From positions 8,776,337 through 8,840,336 of the forward strand of contig JAQFVV010012422.1 in the NCBI GenBank assembly GCA_028023455.1: DNA of 64,000 bases, given 5' to 3'. The notes under the pieces are model-generated. The model ran no database searches. It was given only the letters and a program-made list of their open reading frames with translations, and was not told the DNA's origin. Numbering within the stretch: position 1 is the stretch's first letter; the number at the start of each line of letters is the position of its first letter. A program made the position numbers and the translations under genes. Positions 11,525-24,841 of the stretch are shown here, one piece after another. This DNA comes from Epiperipatus broadwayi (taxonomy: Eukaryota; Onychophora; Udeonychophora; Euonychophora; Peripatidae).

Positions 11525-13375
11525 TATCAATTATAATTCTATTATTTTTTAAAAAAAATCATCATCATCATTATTATTAATAAATTAATAACAATTCTAT
11601 CATTACTTGAAGCTATCTTCACCAAAGATTTATTGTATGCCTCACTTCTTCATTTGGCTGGGCAATTCAGAAGGTATAATAATTGTAGGGAATACTTTGT
11701 AGTAATATTCTTTATTGTTATATAATTCTTTATAAAACTTTTCTACACATTTCATGATGTCATCTCTTTTTAATAAAAGATCCATCTTATTGCAAAAATA
11801 AATTTCCTATCAATAGTGAGATTTTGTTTTACAATTTTGAGACTTTTGCTTTCTTTTATAGCTTTCCTTGCTAATTCACCATTATTATATTCTTATAACA
11901 TTCTTTTTCATACCATTTTACAAAACTAGATATTCATTTCTTAATGGACCATTTTTATTAATTTTCATATTCTTCATACATTGACTTACCTTGATAAAAA
12001 AATTTACTGGTAAATTGCTGCTTCTTTATACCAGTTGTTTTTGTAGCAGTTCTTAAGAGTGTTAGTTATCCTATTAATTTCATTCAGATCTGAACCGACT
12101 TCAAAAATCTGTTAATATTTTAAAATGATTATCAAGTTCTAATTTAAATTCATTGGACTGTTTCTAAAGGTTAGGAATATCAATTGTGAATACTGTTCTT
12201 AATAATTTTAGTCTTTCTACTTTTTCATTAATGTATATTTTACATATTACTAATCAATAATCACTTCCTATCTTGAATTTATTAATATTACATATTTTCT
12301 GCTAGTAAAAGTAATCAATTCTGATGTACCTTCATTTGGATACTTCCATTTTCATTTACTTTTAGCTTTTTTTTTCAAAGAAAGTTTTTCTTTCTCTGTG
12401 AGCTCCACAAGTCTGACCTCTCTTATTTCTTTCATCATAACCAAATTTTCCCACAACACTTTCATTTTTCAATTGTTTACCATATTTAGCATTAAAGTTT
12501 TCCTTGATAATTTTAAAATGTTTGGTCTGATCAAAAGTTTTTTGATTCAACCTCATTTCTTCATGACAAAGAGAATTTTTGGGGGCATGAACCTGAAATA
12601 TCTGTATTTGGTATCTTTCATTGAATAGAATAACTAATCTTGCCACTCTATTTGGTACATCATTAATCTCCACAATATTGTTTTTCACTTTGATTTATAA
12701 TGAATCCTATTCCATTTTGAGCTTCCAATATTTATGTCTTTGTATCCATTTATTAAATCATTGTTTGTTTACTTTTTTTTCTAACTTTACAATGTCTCAT
12801 TTAATATTAGACAGTTATTCCAGGGTTAAAACAGGCAAAACTCACTATATATATTGCCACACACAGCAAGCTAGAGTAATCAATGGATGCCAGAAGGCTT
12901 GTGCATAAAATCCCCATCTAGTGCCTACTCATCCAATATCCCCAGATTAGTTTCTGGCTTATGGCCTTATTGGAATAAGGGTTATAATTTAGTTTTGTTT
13001 GTCATGATCCATTCATTTATATATGCATTCTGCCTTCAAGAAAACTTATCTGATATTTCAATTAAGATAAGACTATCATGCAGCTGAGGAAAAAGATATT
13101 GGGGTTTCTTGATCTTAAATTCAGAAATTAAAAACCGATAAAGTAACCATGCTGACTGATGTATGGGGGTAAGCAGCTTATCAATATTCATATACCATAT
13201 GAATAATCATATAATAATAACAGCTGCAATGACAATAATATATGGAATGGACATTAGGAATTTGACACTTGGTTTCTTTAAAGGTCTCAAAGAGGAATCA
13301 TAGGGTCTTATTTCAGTTAACAACAAACTTCTTTTTGCAGCCTTATCAATAGTAATTATTTTATATTACTTGATT
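11525..13375 (-). mobile_element. RTE-clade LINE copy B, 3' truncated
   Basis: Read on the minus strand this copy runs from a 5' non-coding segment (13375-13000, shared with copies A and C), through an endonuclease region (12688-12362), to the start of the reverse transcriptase (SELP..NEEV at about 11690-11640, and GNDGIIIDI at about 11550-11525), where homology stops. LINE insertions are usually 5' truncated; loss of the 3' part here therefore points to later deletion or rearrangement. The plus-strand ORFs in this interval are antisense shadows. Confidence 0.8.
12362..12688 (-). pseudogene. RTE endonuclease fragment (copy B)
   Basis: A 108-codon open stretch that matches the middle of the apurinic-like (EEP) endonuclease used by RTE LINEs to nick target DNA. 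Recognisable blocks are ERYQIQIFQVHAPKNS (family form IQV.APT.S), FNAKYGKQLKNES (family form GDFNAKIG, here with GD changed to EN) and GKFGYDERNKRGQ. The aspartate of the GDFN motif is lost, so this copy would be inactive even if expressed. The frame ends in a lysine-rich tail where the match is lost, indicating a frameshift. Confidence 0.75.
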
Positions 13376-14763
13376 TAAGAGCTATCTATATAATGATAAA
13401 TAAGATGGTAATGTTAGTCAAAGCCTCAGACTAGTTTCTGGCTATAAGCTGTCTTAAGTAAACAAAAAAAAACAAACAAATGAAATAATTGAGCATACTC
13501 ATCCAGCCATTTTATATGCAATCCAATCTAATGACTTTAAAGTTTCAATGGTCTAAAACAGTGATTCCTAACTATTGTCAGCAGTTCATATCTATAAATA
13601 GTAGCATTTGCATTAGTAAGCAGCTTTTTAAATTAATATACTATATTTACTGTTATTTCAATTTGAAATTTGTCATCAAAAATAACTAGGCAATAATGAG
13701 ATTAAAATGCAATGAAATAAGATAAGCAGACTGTTGATGTATATATTTACATTTAAAACTCCAAGCACATAAATTTAAATAAATACATCTCAAATATATA
13801 TACATATAAAACTAAATCACATTAATTTTAGTTCCTTTTTTTATACAGCTTTACGTTATAAGTGTGATAGCACCATTTAATATTATTATAAAAAAATACA
13901 ATAAAGTATGATGCTTGGGCTTGTTTTGAAGCCCAGTTTTTGGAATTAGATAAAACAGACGTAAAATGCAGGTTTGAGTCTGTGACTGTATTCAGCTTAT
14001 TACAGGCTTTATTTTTTTTTTTTTATAAAAATATAAGAAAAGGACCTTTTTATCAGCTTTATGTTAACAAATGGAATCAGAAAGTTAAGTATCTTGTGGG
14101 AAAGCTGTTCATATTCTTTGCTGATGTTTGTACAAAAGTTAGGAAAAGATTTTTTTTTTTTTAAAGTTTGATTTTTAAGATAACATCAGCTTAAAATGAT
14201 TTCTCCTTGATTGAAAATCTGGTGAATCAGAGGTACTTCTTAAAGGGATTTACAGTCCAGTCGTTCTCCAAGATTTGAAAAGTACTTGTCTAAAGATGAT
14301 TTAATTTTTTTAAGGGTTCATTTATTTTTTTGTCCATTTCCTGGGAAAGCTATAGCTTAGAAAATAGTGTGAAAATTTCAAATTCATTACATTTAATTTT
14401 TTTAATTGTAGATTTAATTTTATTTGAAACTTTGAAAGGTCATTGAATTATTAGCGAGTGCCAAATTTAGTGTTAGACCAATTGCAGTCTTATAACTTAG
14501 AACAAGCTGGAAAAGATGGTTTCAAAAAAAAAAAATCTGAACTTTGTATTTAATTTTGAACAGTCTGTAAGAATTTTTTTAGTAGACCAGTTTTCTTTTG
14601 TATGAAGAAGCTGGTTGGAATGAAGTCATCTCTTCGTTCATTGCTTTGAAAAGTTCTTGAACTTCATAAAATTAACTAAACAACTTCAAGGATATTAATA
14701 ATTTTAATTAGTCATTTATTAGATTATTAGTCATATTAGACTAGAGATTATCCAATAATGAAT

Positions 14764-16620
14764 ATTTCTGTAGTGCAACTTTGACCACACCACTGTCAGG
14801 CAAGGTAGGGGATGGGTTCTATCCCTTTTAACATTTTGTGGAGAGATATAATCATAAACATATATGAAAACGATCTATGATCCTTAAGATGCATATTTTG
14901 TGCTGAACCAGCACTTAACAGTTGTCCTAGACCACAATATCTTACTCATATCTCTATTATTGTTCAGTATATATATATATGAAAAACAAAAAACAAGTTA
15001 AAAACTTGCTAACGCTTGTATTTTTGTCAACAGATGGCGTTCTACCAAAAACACCGTCAAGTGTATGTTTACATAAACGTCAGAGCAAGCATTCACTATC
15101 TCTAACTTTAATTCCACTTTCAGATCATGATTTCAAGATATTTGCTATCATCAGTGGAAGACAGGAATAAGAAACTAGATCTAAAACACAAACTCTGAGC
15201 GTTTATGAAACAGTTTCTATTCAGCTTGCAAGCGTGAATCTTTTAGACATGTAATGTCTTCACACTCAGCATAGCAAGCCAGATAGCTATATGGGTCTGA
15301 TATCAGTTCAGCATCACCACATAGTAGAAGCCTCTGCAATATATATCATCGTTAGAAAGACCTCAAAGGAACATTTATGAAAAACAAAAAACAAGTTAAA
15401 AACTTGCTAACGCTTGTATTTATGTCAACAGATGGCGTTCTACCAAAAACATCATCAAGCATATGTTTACATAAACGTCAGAGCAAGAATTCACTTTCTC
15501 TAACTTTAATTCCACTTTCAGATCATGATTTCAAGCTATTTGCTATCATCAGTGAAAGACAGGAATAAGAAACTGGATCTAAACACAAACTCTGAGCGTT
15601 TATGAAACAGTTGCTATTCAGCTTGCAAGCGTGAATCTTTTAGACACGTAATGTCTTCAAACTCAGCATAGCAAGCCAGATAGCTATATGGGTCTGATAT
15701 CAGTTCTGATATCAGTTCAGCATCACCACATAGTAGAAGATTTACGCTTGCAAGCTGAATAGAAACTGTTTCATAAATGCTCAGTGTTTGTGTTTAGATC
15801 TAGTTTCTTATTTCTGTCTTTCACTGATGATAGCAAATAGCTTGAAATCATGATCTGAAAGTGGAATTAAAGTTAGAGATAGTGAATGCTTGCTCTGACG
15901 TTTATGTAAACATACGCTTGATGGTGTTTTTGGTAGAACGCCATCTGTTGACATAAATATAAGCATTAGCAAGTTTTTAACTTGTTTTTTGTTTTTCATA
16001 AATGTACCTTTGAGGTCTTTCTAGCAATGATATATATTGCAGAGGCTTCTACTATGTGGTGATGCTGAGTTTGAAGACATTACGTGTCTAAATGATTCAC
16101 ACTTGCAAGCTGAATAGAAACTGTTTCATAAATGCTCAGAGTTTGTGTTTAGATCGAGTTTCTTATTCCTGTCTTTCACTGATGATAGCAAATAGCTTGA
16201 AATCATGATCTGAAAGTGGAATTAAAGTTAGAGATAGTGAATGCTTGCTCTGACGTTTATGTAAACATACGCTTGATGGTGTTTTTGGTAGAACGCCATC
16301 TGTTGACATATATATATATATAGCAAATTACTACAGTTTAATTGACATGTTAAACATAGGTCAAAGTTGTGAGGATAGCACATTTGACACAAATTAGATT
16401 AGTAATTTGCTACTGAACAGTGATAAAGATATGTGCAAGAGATTGTGGTCTGGGCTAACTGATGAATGCTGATTGAGCACTCTTGGGGATCGTAGATCTT
16501 TTTCAAATGTCTATGATCATGTTTGTGATTACATCCCTCCACAAGGTGTTAAAAGTGGATAGAAACCATTTGCTATCTTGTGTGAAAATGGCATGGTGAA
16601 AGTTGCACTACAGAAATAAA
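14764..16620. repeat. Nested inverted-repeat structure, 2+2 units
   Basis: Outer arms at about 14764-14965 and 16395-16615 are diverged reverse complements (both read CTGTAGTGCAACTTT at the outer end). Inside, a unit of about 398 bp occurs twice in direct orientation (from 14981 and from 15377) and then twice inverted (about 15740-16000 and 16000-16311), giving a palindrome centred near 15735. The fourth unit is cut short at GTCAACAGATGG. The inner units are far more alike than the outer arms, so the inner structure is younger or kept alike by gene conversion. TATATA runs mark both junctions between inner and outer parts, consistent with insertion of the inner element into a TA-rich target. 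Confidence 0.85.
14979..15170 (+). other. 63-codon ORF of the inner repeat unit
   Basis: Each complete inner unit has the same 63-codon ORF starting MKNKKQVKNLL and ending in a KLFAIIS-(E/G)RQE-type tail; the others are at 15377-15568 (plus) and 15808-15999 (minus). The truncated fourth unit keeps the last part. Differences among copies are a few residues, with no stops. The peptide is basic at its N-terminus and matches no family I know. Because the copies are nearly identical at the DNA level, intact frames are weak evidence for coding. I regard it as probably non-coding. Confidence 0.3.
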
Positions 16621-18649
16621 CTTCAAAGATTACTTGTAATTCATCAAGGATTTTTAGTTTCTAGTTGCTGCCTATTTATGTAGCACTAACCCTAGGTTAT
16701 ATTAGAAGTTGTTATGATGATATAATCGTAAAGATCACTACAAAAAAAAAAAAAAAGGTTTGTTTTTATTATTGCAAAACCTGCAACTATTAGACCAATT
16801 AAGGCTCTTTTTTACTTTAAAATATCAATCAATATTATTAAACTACATCCTCACTTATTATGTGCTCTAGCCTAGAATGATGAAGTTTTCTTTAACTTCA
16901 TTGCCTCTCAAATATCTCACAATAACATAAAAAATGGTGAAATAAGTACCTATGCTTTCATCATGTGAGCAGTGAGAAATTTATTAATTATAATATTATC
17001 CATTACTATCACCTTAACATCATCAGGCATATCCCTAATTTTTTTTTAGACATTGTAGGGGTGGTCGATGCTTTACAATCCGCACCAGTTTTTTTCATCT
17101 GAGTTCATATTTGCCATATAATTTTGTGATACTACTCAATTTTTATATAGGTAAATATTTAACATTTTTATATCATGTATTATAGAAAAAAATGTTAACA
17201 TTTAAGCTTAAATATTGCTTATTTTAATGAGATTTTTGAGATTGTTTGGCTTTCACATGATTTAATGTTGGAATTGAGTATTTTTCAAAACAATTATTTA
17301 AAGATGATTTCATTTTATTTTTTAGTCAATTTTGTTGATGAAAATTATTTTCATGAAAAAACAGATTTACAATGCTTATAAAGAAAGAACATTTATAAAA
17401 GCAAAGGTTAAAAATTTATGAACTTTCTGGATTAGTCTTCTGAATGAATATAGAACACCCCTCCCTCTAATCTACTCTTTTTTTTTTATAATCACTGCAG
17501 CAAAATTAATACATTAATACATCAAATTTAGAATGTGTGCCATAGGTTAGTCAACTCCGAGGGGTAGTGTATTGTTCAAAAGAGAGGTAATGTTTCCTTT
17601 GTTTTTTTTTCAAGCATACACAGAATCACTTATTTTTCACTAGGAAAAATTCTGAGCTGTAATGGATGATTTTTATCAGTATATAAATACAATAGGAGGA
17701 TTCAAATGCAGTTCCATTATTCTTGTTATCTGCTAACAAAATTACTACCATATTGATATTTTGTTAGACAGTGGGAAAAAATTGCACTTTTTGTGTATTT
17801 CTAAATGCCATAAAAGTAAAGAATATTTTATGCTACAAAATAACTTTACCACATCCTTGTCCTCTTCTGATATATGAAAACCCATACTTTATTTTATTCA
17901 TCACAATATATTTTTTTTTAACTGTTCGAAGAACTGATGACTATATCTTCTCAATATTTTGCATAAAATTATCTTTTCATTCTTTTGCATAAAACTGTTA
18001 CGTATATCATGAGAATTTTCTGATGATTGGTTGCTCTTTGCGTTGTTTCATCTTTTTTTTGTTTGCTAGTTTTCAGTCAGTGATCCATCTCTGACAATAT
18101 ATGAATTGAGTTTAAAATGATAATAAGAATAAGATCTGAGAAGGACTCCCTTTTTGAATACTGTCACAGGACTGACTAAATTATCTACATATATATATAT
18201 ACACATTGGTATGTGAAACCTCAGTCTACGATGGTGCTGGGCATGTGCTCTGTTAAGGATATGTTCTCATCACGCATTGTTTAGGAAGTGCTGTGTTATT
18301 TGCTAAAACAATAAAAGCAAAAGAATTTTAAGATTTTTTTTTTCTGAGATTAAGTAATGAAAGAACTCTGTTCTGTCACTGTAGTGTTAATTCCATAATT
18401 ATTGCCTTTTTTTTTTTTTAATTAGTAATGTTAACACATCCTTCTTTATAAATAACCAACAAAAGATATTAGAAAATTGCAAATCCTTCGTGACACATTT
18501 TAACTAAACATGTGATTTGTTTATCGAAATAAGGATGAATGATAATATTGTAAATTTAAAAATATATTTGTTTATAAAGGGAACTTGAGTGAAAGGAAGT
18601 GGGTCACAATTACTTATGTTCATATATAAAGTAGATCAGTTATCCTGTT

Positions 18650-19866
18650 CAAATAATCTACAATTATTTCAGTCAAGTTCCTATGATTGATCATGCATTC
18701 CTTGCGAAGATTCCTCAGGGTCATGTTTATTATTGTTGTTCTTCCTTTTATATTCATTCGTAAATTTCAGATGTGGCATTTGAGATTCTTAGCAGGCTTT
18801 ACACCCTTAAACATTAATTCATTGCACTTATTTTAATAAGGGCTGATGAACACTTAAGCCCTACAACACTATTGAGTTAGCCGGCAAACATAGTTTTTCA
18901 ACAAAGTAATAATTTCAAGTTTCTTAATTCGAAGTTTGTTATTGAATGATTTTTATGTGAGTGAAATTATTCCATCGATATATATAATAACATTAATGTT
19001 GTAATCTGTTCTTTTATTTGAATTTGAAGAATAGCGTGGTATTTTTTTTTTATATCAAATGTTTATCTAAATCCTCTCTTTTAGTTTACTTAATTGCTTG
19101 AACGTGTTAAGAATGCTTTTATTTAAATAAGAATCACGGCTTCTTGTAATCAGCTATATCATGATTCAGCAAATATTTTGGAAATGTTCGAATAAAGTAT
19201 CCATTTTCTTAATATTTCATTATTCGATTTTCCTGATATTATATTTTATGGATTATGTCTTACGTGGAGAAAAAGCAAGAATACAACTGAAAAGAGTTTA
19301 GTTCGTTTTTATTATTGTCCTCGGCTTTCATTGTTTAATGTACTTGCATTTTATTTCTTTTTTCATCTTTATATATATGCTTATTGCTACATGTATTATT
19401 TTGTTTATAAACAAATAAAAATTATGTAATAGAATTATGTTCTCTTTTTACCTTCCTATTTGGAAACCTAGTGAATGGTTTGACATTGACTTGTTACATA
19501 TTTTTATTTAGTCAGAGTCTTTTAAAATGAAGTCAAATATACAAATATTACATTTATTGTAGTACATACATATACATATTAGTACAATGATTAATTAATA
19601 TTTTATTTTGATTGGGGTTTTCATTTTTCTAAAGATAAGCAAAATCGGTTTGTTTCGATCCTTTCTTAATATAATAAAAAAAATACATACATTTGTTGTG
19701 TCTATGTATATATATAAGTGTGGGTTCATTTATTGATTATAATTGAAAATATATGTTTAGTTGGTTATTTATTGATTATAATTGAAAATATATGTTTAGT
19801 TGGTTATTAACTAAAAAAAAAAAGAGCTAGATTTGGTAGTGAATGATAAGGTTAGATTGTAAAGAT
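18650..19866. repeat. Direct repeat, left copy (1.2 kb)
   Basis: This stretch recurs in the same orientation at 24842-25946 with many small differences. Shared landmarks include TTCAGTCAAGTTCCTATGAT near the start, TTAGCAGGCTTTACAC, GAGTTAGCCGGCAAAC and a GATTGTAAAGAT end. The pair brackets a degenerate gypsy-like element, so they may be old LTRs; the ends do not show the usual TG...CA, and a segmental duplication is the alternative. A 39 bp tandem duplication (about 19723-19802) is present only in this copy. Confidence 0.8.
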
Positions 19867-20469
19867 CTCCCTACAATTCTCCCATCCTTACAGAGTTAAA
19901 ATTTAAAGTTATTAAAATTTTAATGCTCATTTAGAGTGCATGGTTTTAAGTTTAACGATGGAATGTTGGTGCAAGAAGGAGGGTTATAAAATCGATTTAT
20001 TCTAATCTATATTTTTTTTATTGAGTATACTACTATTGCTTTCTAATTTCTTTCCTTCTATCTTGGGTCTTAACGAAATGAGATTTAGATGAGGGTCTTT
20101 TTTTTTATTATGATGGTTGTGTGTTATGAAGTCAACCGGTAATGAATTTCTATAGTGGGTAGACACATTAGTCAACTAGTTAGCCTTTTACCCTGTTCCT
20201 TTGAGGCTTATTGGGGTTTCCTAAAAGAACCAAATAAACATTGGACTGTTCTCCATTCTGTATGAATCAGCTCCTAAGTCTCGGTTGACTCTAAAGTATC
20301 CCAGTAATTGTTTTTATAATTATCTAGGTCTACTCTCATCGTATATTAAATAATCCTATTTTTTTTATTTTTTTTGATCTTGTCTCATTTCCTTTTCTAA
20401 TTCTAATTGAGATTTATGCCTTTTTTATTTTATTTAGGTATATCTTTTCATTGGTCATTCTGTTTGATT

Positions 20470-20806
20470 AAAATAAGGTTTCAAACTACATGCATTATAG
20501 GTCCCCTTCACTTCTCCATTTATCTCTATCCAAAATGCATTCGGAGTTGACTGTTTCACAATAGTGAAAGGTCCCTTGTATTGATTATAAATCTTTTTAT
20601 TTTCACTCTAATAGTTTACTTGCATGGGGTGTTTTAATAAATACTCTATCTCCTACCTTGAAATTGTGGACATTTTCATTCTTATATTTGTTCCTTCTAT
20701 CAGCTTTTACTGTTAATTGAACATATGCTTTCAATGTATCTATTTTTGGATCATACTTAATACATTTAATTGGAGATTGATATTTGTTAAATAACATGGG
20801 TTTCAT
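20470..20806 (-). pseudogene. Gypsy integrase C-terminal fragment
   Basis: Two minus-strand frames together resemble the end of a gypsy-type integrase, the enzyme that inserts retroelement cDNA. The first, at 20806-20603, contains the block NFKVGDRVFIKTP, the usual start of the integrase C-terminal beta-barrel. After a frame break, a second block near 20580-20470 reads YKGPFTIVKQSTPNAFWIEI, typical of the strand that follows in such integrases. The catalytic DDE core is not visible upstream. The region is a pseudogene fragment; family level (gypsy) is moderately sure, clade unknown. Confidence 0.6.
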
Positions 20807-22268
20807 CTTAACTAATCCATATTATAGATTTAGTTGATGCTTGATGAATGTATAGGTATTGGATAATTTGTGGATTTATGGATCTTTTTAGTGGTTTGTG
20901 GTATGGTTTTCCTCATCATACTCCATTATTTTTTTATGGTTTGGTCATCTTCCTAATTGTGGAGATATTTAAATTGCCACAACACATATTTAAGATTGAA
21001 TTCATTTGCGTCTCTAGATTTGGTTCTTTTATGATGACAACCTTTTATGATAGCCATCATAATTATCATTGAGTTCATCAATGTCATATCTGGAGAATCC
21101 CCTAACTTTACTTTGATGGTAAATACGAGTGTGGTGGGATGATTTGAAAATACACTTCACTCATGTATTCAGCCATGATATCTTTAGATTGTGGTGTCGT
21201 CTTGACTCCCATGGATTTATCATTATATTTGTGATTAGCCTTGAGGTTTTGAGATCTTAATTTCACTTGATATGTGGGGAAGTATCATGTGGCTGTTCTT
21301 CTCTCAACTCATGAGATTTACAATTTAATTTATATTCTATACTATTTATTGGTAGGTTTGTTGAATGGTTTGAGCTCTCTATCTGATCTTGTGGATTGAG
21401 CTGGTTTTTGATGGATGTCATTAATAACTTCGTGGGGTTTATTGGCTGGATAATCATTTGTATTGTTGATATTCTGGTATGTGGGTTGGTTTTAAGAATA
21501 TCATTCTCTATCACAGACATGATCTGATATGGAAGAATGGGTTCTTGATATGGCTTCCTCAACCTCTTTGAGTCCTTGAGACTATCTTCCAAGTGATTTT
21601 CTTTATCACTCCATTCTCTCTTATCTTTCTGTTATTGTTTCAATTTCTGTTTGCCGAACTTCTTTGGTTCTAGTTCTTTGGCACATTTTGTCTTTGACTG
21701 CCATTATTCTTTAATGAAGATTTTCTTCTATTTTGTCAATTCGTTCTGATATGGCGGCTGTGCTATCCACTAGTTTGACAAGAATGGTTTTGTCTAGAAT
21801 GATATTGTTTACTGTTGATGAGGTTATCTTCTAGTTGTTTAAGTTGATGATTAAGGATTTCTAATGTTTATCCTGTGAATCTATTTTATGATTTTGTGCA
21901 ATTGAGAGTTGGTCTATTTTTATATGTGTATCTTGTAAATCCTTTTGAATCCAATTTTTGTAATTTCTCTTGGTTAGTGCATATTTCACTTTCAAAATTC
22001 TTGATTTTTGTGCATTTCATCTCACTTATCATTTAATTGTTCAATGAGGCTATCCTTGAGTCTGTCAAATTGTTGTTAACATTTCAAATCCTTTTCAACA
22101 ATTTCTTTCTTCATTTCCATCATTCCTAGTTTTAGCTCATCATTGACATTCTGAATGTATTTTAAATCTAAAGATAATTATCCCATCTCTGTGGATAATT
22201 TAGTTTCAACACTTTAATTTCTCTTTCTAGGTTTGTCTGCATATTACCCATACTCTTATTAATGTTGT

Positions 22269-22475
22269 TTATATTTTGGTTGCCATTTTTGCTTCTAAAC
22301 TGTTCATGTCTGCTTTGATCATTTGATATATCATTGCCAAGGTCATTTCACCTTCCGCAACGTGTATTATTCCAACTTTAGTTGCCTGAATTAATTCCTT
22401 GTTGAATGTTTCTTGTATTTGAGGTAGCACCTTACTTATATCGTTAGCTTGTGGGGGGTGTTCAACTTCAGTCAT
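22269..22475 (-). pseudogene. Possible gag N-terminal remnant
   Basis: A 68-codon minus-strand open stretch, charged and helix-prone, with the look of a gag N-terminal coiled coil. It lies about 500 bases downstream (minus sense) of the primer-binding-site-like sequence, where a gag start is expected. No zinc knuckle or other diagnostic motif is seen, so this rests mainly on position. Confidence 0.35.
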
Positions 22476-24220
22476 AGACCCCTAGGTATTTGGACCTGTA
22501 AAGACCCTTCCTTAATATTGGAATTATTTTCCATTGCATTATTGCTAATATCTAATGATTTTTCAATAGTTTCATATCTATGTTTAATATTTTACCACTT
22601 CTTAATATCATCAAAATTTCTATTAATAACTAAATATATTATTTATCCTTTTTTAATATATATTAATACAAATATGTCATAGGGCTTTGTGATATCTCTT
22701 TACCATTTAGCGCATATGATTAATTTCTCACAATATTTATATGTTGGTGTGTATGTTGTTATTGGAGCTAATCGTTAATCTATCTATTTTCACACCTGTC
22801 TCAATTATTTTAAATTCATTTTTATTATTTAATTATTTAATGTCTCAGTTTATCATCCATTCTCATTCATCAATTTATTCCTACGTAAATTCATAAAGGT
22901 TTATAAGTTTCAAAAGAAAAAAAAATTTTTTTTATGCACTAGTCCAATAGCTTGGATCTCCTTAGAAACTTATATTTCATGCCCCACATTTATGCCAAAA
23001 AATATATAATAGAACCTGGCGGCAACTACTTTGTGATTCGTTGCATCAGAATATGTGACAATTTGATTTATTCCATTAAAAGAGGGGGAATAGATTTAAC
23101 AACTATCAAGCATAGGATCTTCAAATAGGATAGTAATAATGGTGCGATGATTATGTCTATTTCAAGTGGGCTAGCTCTTATTCTACACATTAAATTTAGA
23201 CAAATTAGGTTAGTTCATCTATATTTCATCTTTTTTTTCAGATTCCACATATGCCTCAGAATTCAAACCCAGGGAGAATATTGCAATTAACTCTCTTCAG
23301 TGATGAATTCAACTTAAGTATATATTATGGCATGCTGATATACATATCATAAATCAACTATATTACTCATTTAATCCTATTATAATGTTATATTATAAAA
23401 AAAATCTGTATACATATATATGATGATCGATTGATGAATGTGAAAGAAATGATTTTGATAAACTAGAGACCATTTAATGATAAATAAATTAACAATGTTT
23501 ATTTACAAACGTGATAAAAATTAACAAACCGCTTTAACAGAATAAAAAAATAAGATTATATATATGTAAGTGTTAAGTATGTATGCTTATCATATTAATA
23601 ATTAAAGATAATCATTAAACCAACTCTTTCTCTAATAAGTATACATGAATAAACACTTGTTGTATATTATGTAAATAAATGTAATAAAAAAAAAATCATT
23701 AATTCAACATTACATTAATGATAAAACTAATTAATTAATTAAATAAATAAACAAAGATATTTTAAATAACTACTGAGTTTAATTCTCATTATAATGTTTT
23801 ATTTCTTCGGAAGAACCCCTTTTTAACATGTAGAAGTTAAATAGAAAAGACAATTCATGCAGAAATTGTTAATCATTTATACAGAATAAACATGCATGAA
23901 CACTATTAATTAACAAAAGAAAAATAAACAACATAAATTCTGTACTGTCAAACTTAATATTTCCTTTTATGTAGAATAGTAGTATATAAAAATCTTACCT
24001 CTAACCCATGTTTTGATAAAGGTTCTAATAGTAATCAAAACTAATGTCATGTCATTATGAAGTAGGATTATCTAAATTTTATTAAAAAAAAAATTATTTA
24101 AACTAACGACTTTCTTCCAATATTTTCTCGAATTTAGTTACAAAGAAATCTCCCAAGCTATATAGAGTTCGGTTTCCAAATACGGAAGTAAAAAAAAAAA
24201 AAAAAAGATATATATACAAT

Positions 24221-24690
24221 AGTTAAAATTACCCCAAATCCAAAATTCAACCAGACTAACCAAGAAAAAAATAATTAAAACACGACCAAAGGTTTCACTG
24301 CTATAAATAGACTTCTTAAGTGTAAAGAACTACAAAAACTACACCATATAAATAATATTAGACATTACCCATAAATCCATTTACTTCCCATCCACCCTTA
24401 ATATTAAAAGAACTCTTAAATAAATTAATTGCTTCAGAATAATAAATTTTCAATAATAAAGATTCTTTTGAATCTGAAGCAATTAACTTATTTTAGAGTT
24501 CTTTTAATATTAAGGGTGGATGAGAAGTAAATGGATTTGTGGGTAATGTCTAATATTATATAAATGGTGTAGTTTTTGTAGTTTTTTACGCTTGAGAAGT
24601 CTGCTTGTAGCAATGAAACCTTTGGTTGTGTTTTAATTATTTTTTTCTTGTCTAGTCTGGTTGAATTTTGGATTTGGAGTAATTTTAATT
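24221..24690. repeat. 470 bp palindromic foldback element
   Basis: Left arm 24221-24438 and right arm 24473-24690 are reverse complements with few differences, around a 34 bp loop that itself can pair (GATTCTTTTGAATC). Outer ends read AGTTAAAATTACCCC and GGAGTAATTTTAATT. No ORF. The right arm contains CTTGAGAAG followed 17 bases later by TGAAACCTTTGG, which recalls a segment in the palindrome at 2941-3772. It lies between the direct repeats that bracket the gypsy-like relic and is probably a separate insertion. Confidence 0.85.
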
Positions 24691-24841
24691 ATTTATTGAC
24701 TAGTTTAGCTTTATGCTTGTAATGTTTATATATACAATAATACATAATTCTATCAACAAAAAAAAAATATCACGAAACAAATTAAAATTTCTTCAGGATG
24801 ACGGACATGAGATTTATTAGTTAGGCAATTGATGTCTCCGA

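Larger units (their letters stand above)
19867..23050 (-). mobile_element. Degenerate gypsy-like LTR retroelement
   Basis: Minus-strand relics in the order expected for a retroelement: a primer-binding-site-like TGGCATAAATGTGGGGC at 22997-22981, a gag-like coiled-coil stretch (22475-22269), anonymous open stretches (21592-21263) and an integrase C-terminal tail (20806 to about 20470). The middle of pol (protease, reverse transcriptase, RNase H) is not recognisable and seems deleted. All frames are broken. Its own LTR boundaries could not be fixed. Confidence 0.55.
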
